DNA from: Compostimonas suwonensis | GTDB lineage: Bacteria; Actinomycetota; Actinomycetes; Actinomycetales; Microbacteriaceae | NCBI RefSeq assembly: GCF_002797855.1 | Contig: NZ_PGFB01000005.1 | Span: 248,001 to 312,000, forward strand | Reading direction: 5' to 3' | DNA length: 64,000 bases | In this document: piece after piece, positions 19,108 to 28,177 of the stretch | Layout: each line of letters starts with the position of its first letter | Numbering within the stretch: position 1 is the first letter of the stretch | Position numbers and translations under genes: made by a program | Notes under the pieces: model-generated | The model's input: the letters and a program-made list of their open reading frames with translations, nothing else | Told to the model about the DNA's origin: nothing | Database searches by the model: none

Positions 19108-19925
19108 GGTCGGCGCTCCTCAGCCGGTGCCGCCTGCGGGCTCCGCGGCCTGCGGGCGCCCCCGACCGTGAGGGCGAGGCCGCCGAACCCGAGTGCCAGG
19201 AGGGCGAGGGCCGCGGCATCCACACCCATCGATGGAAGCCGGTCGGGAGCGACGGGTGCTCCCTGCGGCGGAGCCGGGGTTCCGGAAGGGGTGGGCGGCC
19301 CGGGTGGGGAGTCAGCCGCCGCGGTCAGCCCGAAGCCGAGGTCGCCGGTGAGGCCCATGAGGCTCTCGTCGGCGCGGGCGGCCGCGCTGTCTTCGACGGC
19401 GAGCTCGACGAGCAGGTATCTGCCGCTCTGGGCATCGAGCCCGTCGAGGTCGACGATCGGCGAGCTGCTCGCGTAGTCGTCGGACGGGGTCGCGGTGAGC
19501 ACCTCGGCCGCGCCGCTCGCGCACTCCGCTCCCACCCAGGGCTCATCGCAGCGCTGGACCGTCACGACGAGACCGCGCGGGTGCTCGACGACGGCCCCGT
19601 CTTTGCGGATCTCGAGGCTCAGACTCGAGCGCTCGGCGTCGCTCAGCTGGGCGCCGATCTGCCAGAAGGCCGGCTCCCCGGGGCTCAAAGCCAGGAACTG
19701 TGCGGGGAGAGGATCGGATTGGAGGGCCAGGTGACCCGGGACGCCGGTCTCCGGAACGTCGACGAGGATCGCGTATGCGCGGGCGGAGAACAGGCTCAGA
19801 CCCGCGCCCAGAACAACGACGCAGAGCAGGGCGAGCGCCGCCCGGCCCGTCGTCCAGCCTCGCCGTTCTCCTCGCCGCTCTTCTCGTCGTTCCTCTCGCC
19901 ACACAGACGACGCTGTCTCAGACAT
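19104..19925 (-). CDS. Exported membrane-anchored protein in SipW cluster
   Basis: This 273-residue protein is of unknown family. A charged N-terminus with repeated EERR (about 10-23) precedes a membrane segment (ALALLCVVVLGAGLSLFSA), then comes a beta-rich extracellular domain with two cysteines. A Pro-rich stretch and LPSMG before a second hydrophobic segment and ARRPR close it, an arrangement reminiscent of a sortase sorting signal although LPSMG is not canonical. It starts at 19925, overlapping the signal peptidase gene by 8 bp, and overlaps the next gene by 4 bp. It is probably a structural or anchoring partner. Confidence 0.65.
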   Translation of the reverse strand: MSETASSVWREERREERRGERRGWTTGRAALALLCVVVLGAGLSLFSARAYAILVDVPETGVPGHLALQSDPLPAQFLALSPGEPAFWQIGAQLSDAERSSLSLEIRKDGAVVEHPRGLVVTVQRCDEPWVGAECASGAAEVLTATPSDDYASSSPIVDLDGLDAQSGRYLLVELAVEDSAAARADESLMGLTGDLGFGLTAAADSPPGPPTPSGTPAPPQGAPVAPDRLPSMGVDAAALALLALGFGGLALTVGGARRPRSPQAAPAEERRP

Positions 19926-20907
19926 AGGTGCCGTCCCGCTCGCGTCGGTGTCGAGGCACGCGGCTCCGACCGTCCTGCCGGCGGCGGGAACCGAGGGCGG
20001 CGCGCGGTACGGACTCCGCACGCCGCCCGGCCCCGGCGGACGCGACGCCCCCCGACGATCGCGTCGCCGCGGTCACTGCGGCGGAGGCCGCCGCAGACGC
20101 CTCCGCGGGTCCGGCAGCCGGCGTCGTGGACGCAGCAGCCGGTGTCGCGCGGGATACGGCAACAGGCACAAGGGATGCGGCAGCCGACGCCGGATCGGGC
20201 ACACCCTCGGTCACACTCTTGGGCGCCGGATCGGGCACACCCTCGGTCACACTCTTGGGCGCCGGATCGAGCATGCCCGCAGAGGACGCGGACGCTGCCG
20301 CTGCCGCTGCCGCTGCCGCTGCCGCTGCGGCATCCGATCGCCGGCCCGACCGCGACGGCCAGAGCGCCCAGCCGACGAAGACGGCGATGGCGAGCGTCGC
20401 AGCCCCCATAAAAAGCGGCTGTCTCAGAGTCGCGAGTACGGTGCCGAAGTACGGCACGCCCACGATGACACGACGCGCCTCCGAAACGAGATAGGGGTCT
20501 CGATCGTCGGTCGCGTTCGCGTCACCGCGGAGCACGAGAGAACGCGCCTCGGGGTCGCCGGCGACCTCGTCGATCGAGACGATGCGGTGTGTGACCGGCA
20601 ACGCCGAGCCGGCCCGGGGCACGGTCACGACATCGCCGACCTCGAGATCCGACGCGGCCACCGGCCCGACGACCGCCGCGCTGCCTGTCGGCAGAGTCGG
20701 GGTCATCGAGCCGGTGGTGACGACCACGATGGAGAGCTGGAAGAGGAGCGAGAGCGCGAACCACACGATGCACAACGCACCCGCTGCGCCCACGATCGTG
20801 ATCAGAGTGCCCCTGATCACCGATCCCCGCGTCTGCCCGGCCATGTCCCCGTCCCGCCCGTCGTCGTCCGGTGCCGCACGCGTTCGGTGCCGCACCCCTT
20901 CGCTCAC
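19918..20907 (-). CDS. SipW-type signal peptidase I
   Basis: This membrane serine protease cleaves signal peptides. It has 329 residues: a membrane segment at about 33-63, catalytic serine S67 in TTGSMTPTL, H107 in THRIVSI replacing the bacterial lysine (the ER/archaeal Ser-His type), D129 in RGDAN, and a second membrane segment near 165-185. After it comes an unusual 140-residue tail with 13 consecutive Ala and two copies of a 12-residue repeat (DPAPKSVTEGVP). GTG 20907 is assumed; an ATG 21 codons later is possible. It probably processes the two neighbouring W-[ST]-D cargo proteins. Confidence 0.85.
   Translation of the reverse strand: MSEGVRHRTRAAPDDDGRDGDMAGQTRGSVIRGTLITIVGAAGALCIVWFALSLLFQLSIVVVTTGSMTPTLPTGSAAVVGPVAASDLEVGDVVTVPRAGSALPVTHRIVSIDEVAGDPEARSLVLRGDANATDDRDPYLVSEARRVIVGVPYFGTVLATLRQPLFMGAATLAIAVFVGWALWPSRSGRRSDAAAAAAAAAAAAASASSAGMLDPAPKSVTEGVPDPAPKSVTEGVPDPASAAASLVPVAVSRATPAAASTTPAAGPAEASAAASAAVTAATRSSGGVASAGAGRRAESVPRAALGSRRRQDGRSRVPRHRRERDGTYV
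20189..20280. repeat. 36-bp tandem repeat inside the signal peptidase gene
   Basis: Two identical 36-bp copies (20189-20224 and 20225-20260) are followed by a partial third. They encode DPAPKSVTEGVP twice. The unit keeps the frame, so copy-number change would alter tail length only. Confidence 0.9.
20294..20329. repeat. GCTGCC hexanucleotide microsatellite
   Basis: Five perfect GCTGCC units plus one imperfect one encode most of the poly-Ala stretch in the signal peptidase tail. Confidence 0.9.
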
Positions 20908-20917
20908 GCTCGTCGAA

Positions 20918-21637
20918 CTACGGGATGAGCACCGTCGAGTCGGCCGCGAACTCCCACGCCGGCGCGATCGAGAGACCCTGCAGGTCGTCGAGGTCGAAGC
21001 CCACGGGCAGCGTCGGCGCCTCGGGCAGCGTCAGCTCGAAGCAGTAATGCTGCACGTTGCCCGACTCCGCGTCGAGCTCCTGCGCGATGGACCCGTCCGC
21101 CGTCGCCAGCGGGCCGTCGGCGATGATCGTCGCCCCCGGAGCGAAGGCGTCGGCGGTGCACGGGAGCACAGCGTCCTCCGCGACCGAGACACGCAAGTCG
21201 AGCGCGCCCCACAGCAGGCCGTCCGGATCGACCGACGGCGTCGTGAAGTCGCTCTCATCGGCTTCGACGGCCGCCTGAAGCTCCACCGAACCGCCGAGCG
21301 AGTCGGCGATCGTGCGCAGGGCGACCGGCGCGTACACCGCGTCGCCGGGCGAGAGCGCGAGCGCATCGACACCGAAGATCATCGTGTCTCCCGGGTTCGC
21401 CTCGAACTGGTCGAACGCGGTCGCGACGTACGGGGAGCTGGTGTTCTGCTCGACCTCGAACGTCGAGGTGCCCACCCCCGGCCCGTCGCCCGCCGCATTG
21501 CCGCCGAAGATCCACTCGGTGTCCGTCCATGCGGCGAGTGTCGCCGTGACGCCCAGCCCCAGCACGAGCCCTCCGGCCATGATCGCGAAAGCCTTCTTGC
21601 GCCCGGCCTTCTCTCCACCACGAATGTGTGCAGACAT
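20918..21637 (-). CDS. SipW-dependent-type exported protein
   Basis: This 239-residue protein starts MSAHIRGGEKAGRKKA, followed by a hydrophobic segment and AAWTDTEWIFGGNAAG, the alternate-type signal peptide with W-[ST]-D-x-E. A beta-rich mature domain follows, with two cysteines (VLPC and YCFELTLPEAP). ATG 21637 has a strong GGAGG. The family shares its N-terminal logic with TasA/camelysin-type fibre proteins; the mature domain is not recognisable to me. It is first in the operon, 10 bp before the signal peptidase gene, so it is a likely substrate. Confidence 0.8.
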   Translation of the reverse strand: MSAHIRGGEKAGRKKAFAIMAGGLVLGLGVTATLAAWTDTEWIFGGNAAGDGPGVGTSTFEVEQNTSSPYVATAFDQFEANPGDTMIFGVDALALSPGDAVYAPVALRTIADSLGGSVELQAAVEADESDFTTPSVDPDGLLWGALDLRVSVAEDAVLPCTADAFAPGATIIADGPLATADGSIAQELDAESGNVQHYCFELTLPEAPTLPVGFDLDDLQGLSIAPAWEFAADSTVLIP

Positions 21638-22045
21638 GGTTTTCCTCCAATTCCCCTGTTCATTCCACGGATGTGGCCGTGCGATAGTCCGCAGAGGCCC
21701 GTACTCGGACGGTATGCCGAGCGCGCACGGCGGTGCGAGAGCTCGTGGACGAATACAGTGCGGGACCAGCACCGGTGGCGGCGACAGCGAGCGCACCGAG
21801 GCGGCGCAGCGGAAAATCCCAGTGAGCATCTCGGTATTCGCGCCCCTGTTCTCACCGCGTATCCGTGCTAGACCCCCAGTACGGGGTGCCGATCGGACCA
21901 CAAATCCACCCGGACGGGGGCCACCACGGTGCGGGAACCCGCCACATACTGAAGAAGGGGATAACTACATACGCACACACGCACGACTCCGAGGTATCGA
22001 TCCCGGAGCCCAACTGCACCCCCGCGCGCAGAAAGGCTCAAGTGC
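21638..22045. promoter_or_regulatory. Divergent control region of the SipW operon and LuxR-type gene
   Basis: This 408-bp gap holds no convincing gene. At 21872-21887 is ACCCCCAGTACGGGGT, with inverted arms ACCCC/GGGGT, whose first ten bases recur at 2738-2747. It is a candidate binding site for the LuxR-type regulator encoded next to it. The Shine-Dalgarno of the SipW cargo gene lies at the left edge. Confidence 0.4.
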
Positions 22046-24781
22046 ATGTCGATGGATGACACAGCCACACGGTGGCAAAATAAGGGCAGCCCGCTTCTGA
22101 ACACTCCAGGGCGGGATGCCGGCGGCCTCGCCGCGCTCCTGCTCGAGGGAACGAGCGTGATGCTCTGCGGCCGCCCGGGCATGGGCAAGACCTTCGTCGC
22201 GGAGGCGATCTGCCACCAGCTCGAGGCCCAGGGCCTGCACCCGCTGCGCCTGCGCGCGACGGCTCTCCTGAGCGCCGAGCCGTTCGGCACGCTCGCGGCG
22301 TGCCTCGATCCGCGGGTGAGCGGGCTGGCCGGCGACGGCCGCTTCGAGGCCCGTGAGTTCCTCGACCGGTGTGCCCGGCATCCGGGCAACGGCCCTCTTG
22401 TGCTCTTCATCGACGAGGCGCATCACCTCGACCCGCAGTCGGCCGACCTTCTGGCGCGGCTGTGCTGGGACGGCCGCGCGAGGCTCCTGATGACCTGCGA
22501 ACGCCCTCTCGAGCGCACGCCCCATCTCGACCGGGCGACGATGTCGACCCTCGACGGCCTCTGGCTGGAGGGCATCGCCCGCCGGGTCGACTTCGAGCCG
22601 CTCGACCTCGCGGCGTCGATCGAGTTCATCGACGTGATCGCCGCGGGGCGCCCCCTCGACGCGGTGACCCGTCAGACGATCGGGCTCTACGGGCGCGGCC
22701 TCCCCCTCCTCCTGCGCGAGCTCACACTCGACGCCCTGAACCTCGGCGACGACACCCGGCCGAGCACCGCTCCGCATTCCGCCCGCGCCCTCGAGCTCGC
22801 CCGCTACAGTCTCGACGGACTGCCGGCCGACGCCCTCGCCGGGCTGGCCCTGCTCGGACGCGCCGACGGCATACGGTTCGCCCGCGCGTCGAACGTCGTG
22901 GGCGCCCACTGCCTCGACATCCTCATCGGAATGCGGCTCGCGACCGTCAGCTCGCCCGCCCGCGAGGTCGTGCACGTCGACTCGCTGCTCGCCGACGCGG
23001 CCGTCCAGCTCACCCCGCACGAGCTGCTCGAGGCCCTCGAGGACGGGCTCGTGAACGCTCTCGTGACCGACGACCCCGAGCTCCGCGACATCCATCCGGG
23101 TGAGGCGTCGATCATCGCGAACGCCTGCCTCGACCCCGCGCGGCGGAGCGCGCTCACCGGCATCACGCCGACCACGCTCGCCCGGGTTCTGCTCATGGCC
23201 GCCCATCGCGCCAACAATCGCGGGCTGCCCGATCTCGCCCTGCGCTACTCCGAGGCCGCCGCCGCCCTCGAGCCCAGCGTGTACGCCGCCGTCGAGACCT
23301 CCCGGGCGCACCTCTCCGTCGGCCGGCCGAACGCCGCCCTGAGCGCGCTCACCGCGGCGACCGCGCGGTTCCGCTCGCCCGGCAACACCGTCGCCCTGCT
23401 GCGCTGGGCCGCGAGCCTCAAACCGCGGTTGGGTCACACCGCGGATGCCCCAGCCGCCGAGCCCGCCGCGGTCGCCGCCCGCGCACCCGTCGACCGCGCG
23501 ACCGTCGACGAGCTCGCCTACCAGCGGCTGAGCGACGCGACCGAGCAGATGGAGTGGCCGCGCGCGATCGGCGCGGGCACCGCCCAGCTGCGCGACCCGT
23601 CGCTCACCCTCGGCCAGCGGATGCGGGGTGCCTCCCTCGCCGCGTTCAGCCTGACGGTCACCGGCTCGGCGTCACGGGCGGTCGAGCTCGTCGACGAGGC
23701 CTGGGCCCTGTTCCTCGACGGCAGCAGCGACATCTCCACCCGCAGCCCCAAAGACGAGGCGGTGGCGCAGCTGGTCGCAACCGCGCTGCAGATCGAGTTC
23801 CTGAGCGGCGCGCGCGCCGAGGCGCTCTACCGGGCGCCGGGCGTGCTCGCGCTGTCGGTCGACGCGACACGCGACACGGGCGCGCTCGCCAACCTCAATT
23901 ACATCTGCGGGCTGCAGGCGCTCATCCGCGGCGAGATCCCCGCTGCGGCGCGCGAGTTCCGCGCGGCCGACCTGCGTATGCGGCGTATGGGCCTCGTGTC
24001 GTGGCGGCCCCTCGTGATCGCCGCCCACGCGATGTGCCTCGCTCTGCTGGGCGAGACGGATGCCGCCACCGCCCGCATCGCGGAGGCACGCGCGGTCGCC
24101 CCTTCCCCCGCCGCCTGGAACTCCGTCGTCATCGACCTCGCCGAGATCCACGTGACCGGAGCCCGGTTCGGCCCGACGGCGGCGAGCGAGCAGGCCTGGC
24201 AGATCGCCGAGGCGGCCCGCCCGCAGGCCATGCTGCTGGGGGCGCACGCCGTGATGGCCGGCTACGCCTATTCAGACGCCCACTCGCGCCACGGCGTGAC
24301 CCTGCGCGACGCCGCCGACGGGGTCGACGTGCCCCTGCTCGCCGCGTTCGCCCGGATCGCCGACGCTGAGGCTCAGGGCGACGGCGCGGCGCTCGACGAC
24401 TGCGTCGACGACTTCGAGCGCTCGGGGCGGCTGCGGGAGGCGCACTTCGCCGCCGGCAAGGCCGAGCTCGTGCACCGCCGCAACGCCGACTCGGTGCTCT
24501 CCCGGCTGAGCGCCAAACGGGCCAGGGGCTTCGCGGAGGCCTGCGGCCTCCCGGTCGATGCGACGGGGCCGGTCACACCGGCCGGGCATCTCAGGCTCAC
24601 GGGCCGGGAGCGGGAGATCGCGATCCTGGCCGCGCAGGGCAAGAGCAACGGCGACATCGCCCGCGAGCTCTTCCTCTCGGTCAGGACGGTGGAGTCGCAC
24701 CTCTACCAGGCGCGCACGAAGCTGGGTCGCGCCCCGCGCGAGTCGCTCGGCCGGATCCTCGAGGTGGAGTCGTTCGCCTGA
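22046..24781 (+). CDS. Large ATP-binding LuxR-type regulator (LAL)
   Basis: This 911-residue transcription factor has an N-terminal ATPase with Walker A GRPGMGKT (42-49) and Walker B LVLFIDEAH near 115-124. A long helical TPR-like region spans about 330-820, and a C-terminal LuxR helix-turn-helix (LTGREREIAILAAQGKSNGD...TVESHLYQARTKL) starts at 851. LAL proteins sense a ligand and ATP and then activate transcription. ATG 22046 has AAAGG 9 nt upstream. Its divergent position suggests it controls the SipW operon (inference). Confidence 0.9.
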   Translation: MSMDDTATRWQNKGSPLLNTPGRDAGGLAALLLEGTSVMLCGRPGMGKTFVAEAICHQLEAQGLHPLRLRATALLSAEPFGTLAACLDPRVSGLAGDGRFEAREFLDRCARHPGNGPLVLFIDEAHHLDPQSADLLARLCWDGRARLLMTCERPLERTPHLDRATMSTLDGLWLEGIARRVDFEPLDLAASIEFIDVIAAGRPLDAVTRQTIGLYGRGLPLLLRELTLDALNLGDDTRPSTAPHSARALELARYSLDGLPADALAGLALLGRADGIRFARASNVVGAHCLDILIGMRLATVSSPAREVVHVDSLLADAAVQLTPHELLEALEDGLVNALVTDDPELRDIHPGEASIIANACLDPARRSALTGITPTTLARVLLMAAHRANNRGLPDLALRYSEAAAALEPSVYAAVETSRAHLSVGRPNAALSALTAATARFRSPGNTVALLRWAASLKPRLGHTADAPAAEPAAVAARAPVDRATVDELAYQRLSDATEQMEWPRAIGAGTAQLRDPSLTLGQRMRGASLAAFSLTVTGSASRAVELVDEAWALFLDGSSDISTRSPKDEAVAQLVATALQIEFLSGARAEALYRAPGVLALSVDATRDTGALANLNYICGLQALIRGEIPAAAREFRAADLRMRRMGLVSWRPLVIAAHAMCLALLGETDAATARIAEARAVAPSPAAWNSVVIDLAEIHVTGARFGPTAASEQAWQIAEAARPQAMLLGAHAVMAGYAYSDAHSRHGVTLRDAADGVDVPLLAAFARIADAEAQGDGAALDDCVDDFERSGRLREAHFAAGKAELVHRRNADSVLSRLSAKRARGFAEACGLPVDATGPVTPAGHLRLTGREREIAILAAQGKSNGDIARELFLSVRTVESHLYQARTKLGRAPRESLGRILEVESFA

Positions 24782-24817
24782 CCAACCGGGCCCGCCCGAG
24801 CCCCCGACCGGATCCGC

Positions 24818-26008
24818 CTAGCCCCCGACGACCGCGAGCGCCTGCCGCGCGATCTCGAGCTCCTCGTTCGTCGGCACGACGAGCACCGTGACGCGCGAGG
24901 CATCCGTCGAGATCACGCGCGCCTCGTGCGACGACGCCTCGTTGCGCGCGGGGTCGATCTCGATGCCGAGCGCCTCGAGCCCGGCCAGGGCACCGGCGCG
25001 CACGACGGCGCTGTTCTCCCCGACCCCCGCCGTGAAGACGATCACGTCGGCGCCCCCGAGCTGCGCGTGATACGAGCCGACGTAGTCTTTGATGCGGTGC
25101 AGGTAGACGTCGAGGGCGAGCTGCGCCGCCTCGTCGCCGGATGCCGCGGCCTCCACGACATCGCGCATGTCGCCGCGCCCCGACAGCCCGAGCAGCCCGC
25201 TGCCCCGGTTGAGCAGGGTGTCGAGCTGCTCGAAGCCGAGCCCGGCCTTGCGATGCAGGTGGAAGAGCACGGCGGGGTCGACGTCGCCCGAGCGGGTTCC
25301 CATCACGAGACCCTGCAGCGGCGTCATCCCCATCGAGGTCTCGACCGAGGCGCCGCCGTCGACCGCGCACGCCGACGCGCCGTTGCCGAGGTGCAGCACG
25401 ATCTGCCGCAGCTCGCCGAGCGGGCGGCCGAGGAACGCGGCCGCGGCCTCGGACACGAATTTGTGCGAGGTGCCGTGGAAGCCGTAGCGGCGCACCCGGT
25501 ACTGCTCGGCGAGAGCGGCGTCGATCGCGTAGCTGTAGGCCGCGGGCGGCAGGGTGCGGTGGAAGGCCGTGTCGAAGACGGCCACGTGCGGAACCTCGGG
25601 GAAGGCCTTCTCGGCCGCGACGATGCCCTGCAGGTTCGCCGGGTTGTGCAGGGGGGCGAGCTCGGCGAGATCCTGGATGTTGATCTTCACGAGCTCGGTG
25701 ACGACGGTGGGCTCGAAGAAGCGCTTGCCGCCGTGCACGACGCGGTGGCCCACAGCGACGAGCCCGGCATCCTGCAATGACGGCCCGTGCTCGGCGAAGG
25801 CCTCGAGCATAACGTCGAAGCCCGCCGTGTGGTCGGGGATGGGCAGGTCGCGCGCCGACTCGCCCGTGCCGGCGGTGTGCCGCGCGTGACCGGATGCCTC
25901 GCCGATGCGCTCGACGAGACCGCTCGCGAGCACGCCCTCCGTCTCCATGTCGATGAGCTGGTACTTGAACGACGACGAGCCGCTGTTGACGACGAGGATG
26001 GCGGTCAT
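24818..26008 (-). CDS. ackA: Acetate kinase
   Basis: This enzyme interconverts acetyl phosphate plus ADP and acetate plus ATP. It has 396 residues: ILVVNSGSSSFKYQL at the N-terminus, the phosphate-binding HLGNGAS, MGMTPLQGLVMGTRSGD, and VFTAGVGENS near the C-terminus. ATG 26008 overlaps the pta stop (ATGA), so translation is coupled. It is the last gene of the phosphoketolase operon and converts the acetyl phosphate made there to ATP. Confidence 0.96.
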   Translation of the reverse strand: MTAILVVNSGSSSFKYQLIDMETEGVLASGLVERIGEASGHARHTAGTGESARDLPIPDHTAGFDVMLEAFAEHGPSLQDAGLVAVGHRVVHGGKRFFEPTVVTELVKINIQDLAELAPLHNPANLQGIVAAEKAFPEVPHVAVFDTAFHRTLPPAAYSYAIDAALAEQYRVRRYGFHGTSHKFVSEAAAAFLGRPLGELRQIVLHLGNGASACAVDGGASVETSMGMTPLQGLVMGTRSGDVDPAVLFHLHRKAGLGFEQLDTLLNRGSGLLGLSGRGDMRDVVEAAASGDEAAQLALDVYLHRIKDYVGSYHAQLGGADVIVFTAGVGENSAVVRAGALAGLEALGIEIDPARNEASSHEARVISTDASRVTVLVVPTNEELEIARQALAVVGG

Positions 26009-28161
26009 GCGCCGGCCCCCGCCCCGGTCTCGGCGAAGTCGGCGGTCGCGGCCTGGATGGCGGTGATCGCGACGGTGTTGACGATGTCTTGCACGAGGGC
26101 TCCCCGGGAGAGGTCGTTGATGGGTTTGCGCAGGCCCTGCAGCACGGGTCCGATGGCGACCGCCCCGGCGCTGCGCTGAACGGCCTTGTAGGTGTTGTTG
26201 CCCGTGTTGAGGTCGGGGAAGATGAACACCGTCGCGCGGCCGGCCACCTGGGAGCCGGGCATCTTGGCCGCGGCGACCGCGACGTCGGCGGCCGCGTCGT
26301 ACTGGATGGGGCCTTCGACGAGCAGCTCGGGGCGGCGTTCCCGCACGAGCGCCGTCGCCTCGCGCACCTTCTCGACGTCGGCCCCCGCCCCCGACTCGCC
26401 CGTCGAGTACGAGAGCATCGCGATGCGGTTCTGGATGCCGAACTGCACCGCCGTCTCGGCCGACGAGATCGCGATGTCGGCGAGCTGGGTGGCGGTCGGG
26501 TCGGGGTTGACCGCGCAGTCGCCGTAGACGAGCACCCGGTCGGCGAGCGCCATGAGGAAGACGCTCGAGACCACCGACACCCCCGGCCGGGTCTTGATGA
26601 TCTCGAACGACGGGCGGATGGTGTGCGCCGTCGTGTGCGCGGCGCCCGAGACCATGCCGTCGGCGAGCCCCATGTGCACCATCATCGTGCCGAAGTAGGA
26701 GACGTCGGTCACGGTGTCGCGCGCGTTCTCGTAGGTCATGCCCTTGTGGGCGCGCAGCCGGGCGTACTCCTCGGCGAACTTGTAGCGCAGCACGTCGTCG
26801 TAGGGGCTCACGATGCTCGCCCGCGAGATGTCGATGCCCAGCCCGATGGCCCGCGAGCGCACCTCGATCTCCTCGCCGAGGATCGTGAGGTCGGCGACCT
26901 CGCGGGAGAGCAGGGTTCCGGCGGCGCGCAGGATGCGGTCGTCGTCGCCCTCGGGCAGCACGATGTGCTTGCGGTTGGCCCGCGCCCGCTCGAGAAGCCC
27001 GTATTCGAACATGAGCGGCGTGACGACATCCGACCGGCTCACGTCGAGCCGGGACATGAGATCGGCGGAGTCGACGTTCTGCTCGAAGAGCGCGAGGGCC
27101 GTGTCGTATTTGCGCTGCGAATCGGCGGCGAGCCGGCCGCGCGCGCCCATGACCCGCAGGGCCGTGTCGTAGGTGCCGTGCTCGGTCGTGATGATGGGCA
27201 GCGTGGGCCGAAGGCCGACGATGAGCCGGTCGATCGCCTCCGGGAGCTCGAAGCCGCCGTTGAGGATGATGCCCGCGAGCGAGGGGAAGGTTCCCGAGTC
27301 GTTCGCCATGAGCAGGGCCAGCAGAACCTCGGTGCGGTCGCTCGGCAGCACGACGACGGCCGCCTCGGTGAGCCGCGGCAGCACGTTGACGAGCGACATC
27401 GCCGCCACGACCACGCCGAGCGCCTCGCGGTTGAGCAGCTCGGGGTCGCCTTTGAGCAGGGTGCCGTCGACGGCCTCGAGCAGGGTGCCGATCGTCGGCG
27501 CCACGAGGAACGGGTCTTCGGGTATGGCCCAGACGGCCACGGATGCCGCGGGCAGCTCCCTGCGCGTGACCTCCGCGATCGCCGCCACGATCTCGTCTTT
27601 GCGCTCCGGGTCGGAGCGGTTCGCGACCACGCCGAGGAGCGTCGCGTGCGCGTTCTTCAGCTCGGTGAGCGCGAGCTCGGTGATCTGCGCCATGTCGTAG
27701 GGGCTGCGGGGCTCGGAGTGGCCGAGGCGCTCGCTCATGCCCTGGCCGGCGCGCCCGCCCAGCACGAGCAGGGTCGGCGCGCCGAGGTTGGTGGCGATGC
27801 GCGCGTTGTAGCCGAGCTCGCTCGGGCTGCCGACATCCGTGTAGTCGCTGCCGATGATGACGACGGCGTCGCATTTCGCCTCGACCGCCTTGTAGCGCTG
27901 CACGATGAGCGAGAGGGCCGCGTCGGGGTCGGCGTGCACCTCGTCGTAGGTGACGCCGACGCACTCGTCGTAGTCGAGATCGACGCCGTCATGCTGCAGC
28001 AGCAGCTCGAGCACGTAGTCGCGCTCCTCCGTCGAACGGGCGATGGGGCGGAACACCCCCACCGAGCTCAGCTGGTGGCTCAGGGTGTCGAGCACCCCGA
28101 GCGCGATCGTCGACTTGCCCGAGTGTCCCTCGGCGGAGCTGATGTAGATGCTGCGTGACAT
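26005..28161 (-). CDS. pta: Phosphate acetyltransferase
   Basis: This enzyme converts acetyl phosphate and CoA to acetyl-CoA and phosphate, reversibly. It is the long, 718-residue form. An N-terminal P-loop-like domain has SSAEGHSGKST at about 7-17, a middle DRTGG-like regulatory domain follows, and the C-terminal PTA domain begins near IVLPEGDDDRILRAA, with GMADGMVSGAAHTTA-type motifs (LADGMVSGAAHTTAHTIRP) and DGPIQYDAA-like EGPIQYDAA. ATG 28161 is preceded by AAGGGA. It lies 16 bp after the DUF1254 gene and overlaps ackA. Confidence 0.95.
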   Translation of the reverse strand: MSRSIYISSAEGHSGKSTIALGVLDTLSHQLSSVGVFRPIARSTEERDYVLELLLQHDGVDLDYDECVGVTYDEVHADPDAALSLIVQRYKAVEAKCDAVVIIGSDYTDVGSPSELGYNARIATNLGAPTLLVLGGRAGQGMSERLGHSEPRSPYDMAQITELALTELKNAHATLLGVVANRSDPERKDEIVAAIAEVTRRELPAASVAVWAIPEDPFLVAPTIGTLLEAVDGTLLKGDPELLNREALGVVVAAMSLVNVLPRLTEAAVVVLPSDRTEVLLALLMANDSGTFPSLAGIILNGGFELPEAIDRLIVGLRPTLPIITTEHGTYDTALRVMGARGRLAADSQRKYDTALALFEQNVDSADLMSRLDVSRSDVVTPLMFEYGLLERARANRKHIVLPEGDDDRILRAAGTLLSREVADLTILGEEIEVRSRAIGLGIDISRASIVSPYDDVLRYKFAEEYARLRAHKGMTYENARDTVTDVSYFGTMMVHMGLADGMVSGAAHTTAHTIRPSFEIIKTRPGVSVVSSVFLMALADRVLVYGDCAVNPDPTATQLADIAISSAETAVQFGIQNRIAMLSYSTGESGAGADVEKVREATALVRERRPELLVEGPIQYDAAADVAVAAAKMPGSQVAGRATVFIFPDLNTGNNTYKAVQRSAGAVAIGPVLQGLRKPINDLSRGALVQDIVNTVAITAIQAATADFAETGAGAGA

Positions 28162-28177
28162 GGATCCCTTGTCGTCG

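Noticed and set aside
16498-19476. A 992-residue open frame on the plus strand
   Set aside because: It crosses the AbiEi-like gene, the intergenic repeat and the surface protein gene and shows no recognisable motif.
24818-27964. A single 1048-residue fusion including acetate kinase
   Set aside because: The N-terminal part is a shifted frame of pta; the acetate kinase start at 26008 overlaps the pta stop.
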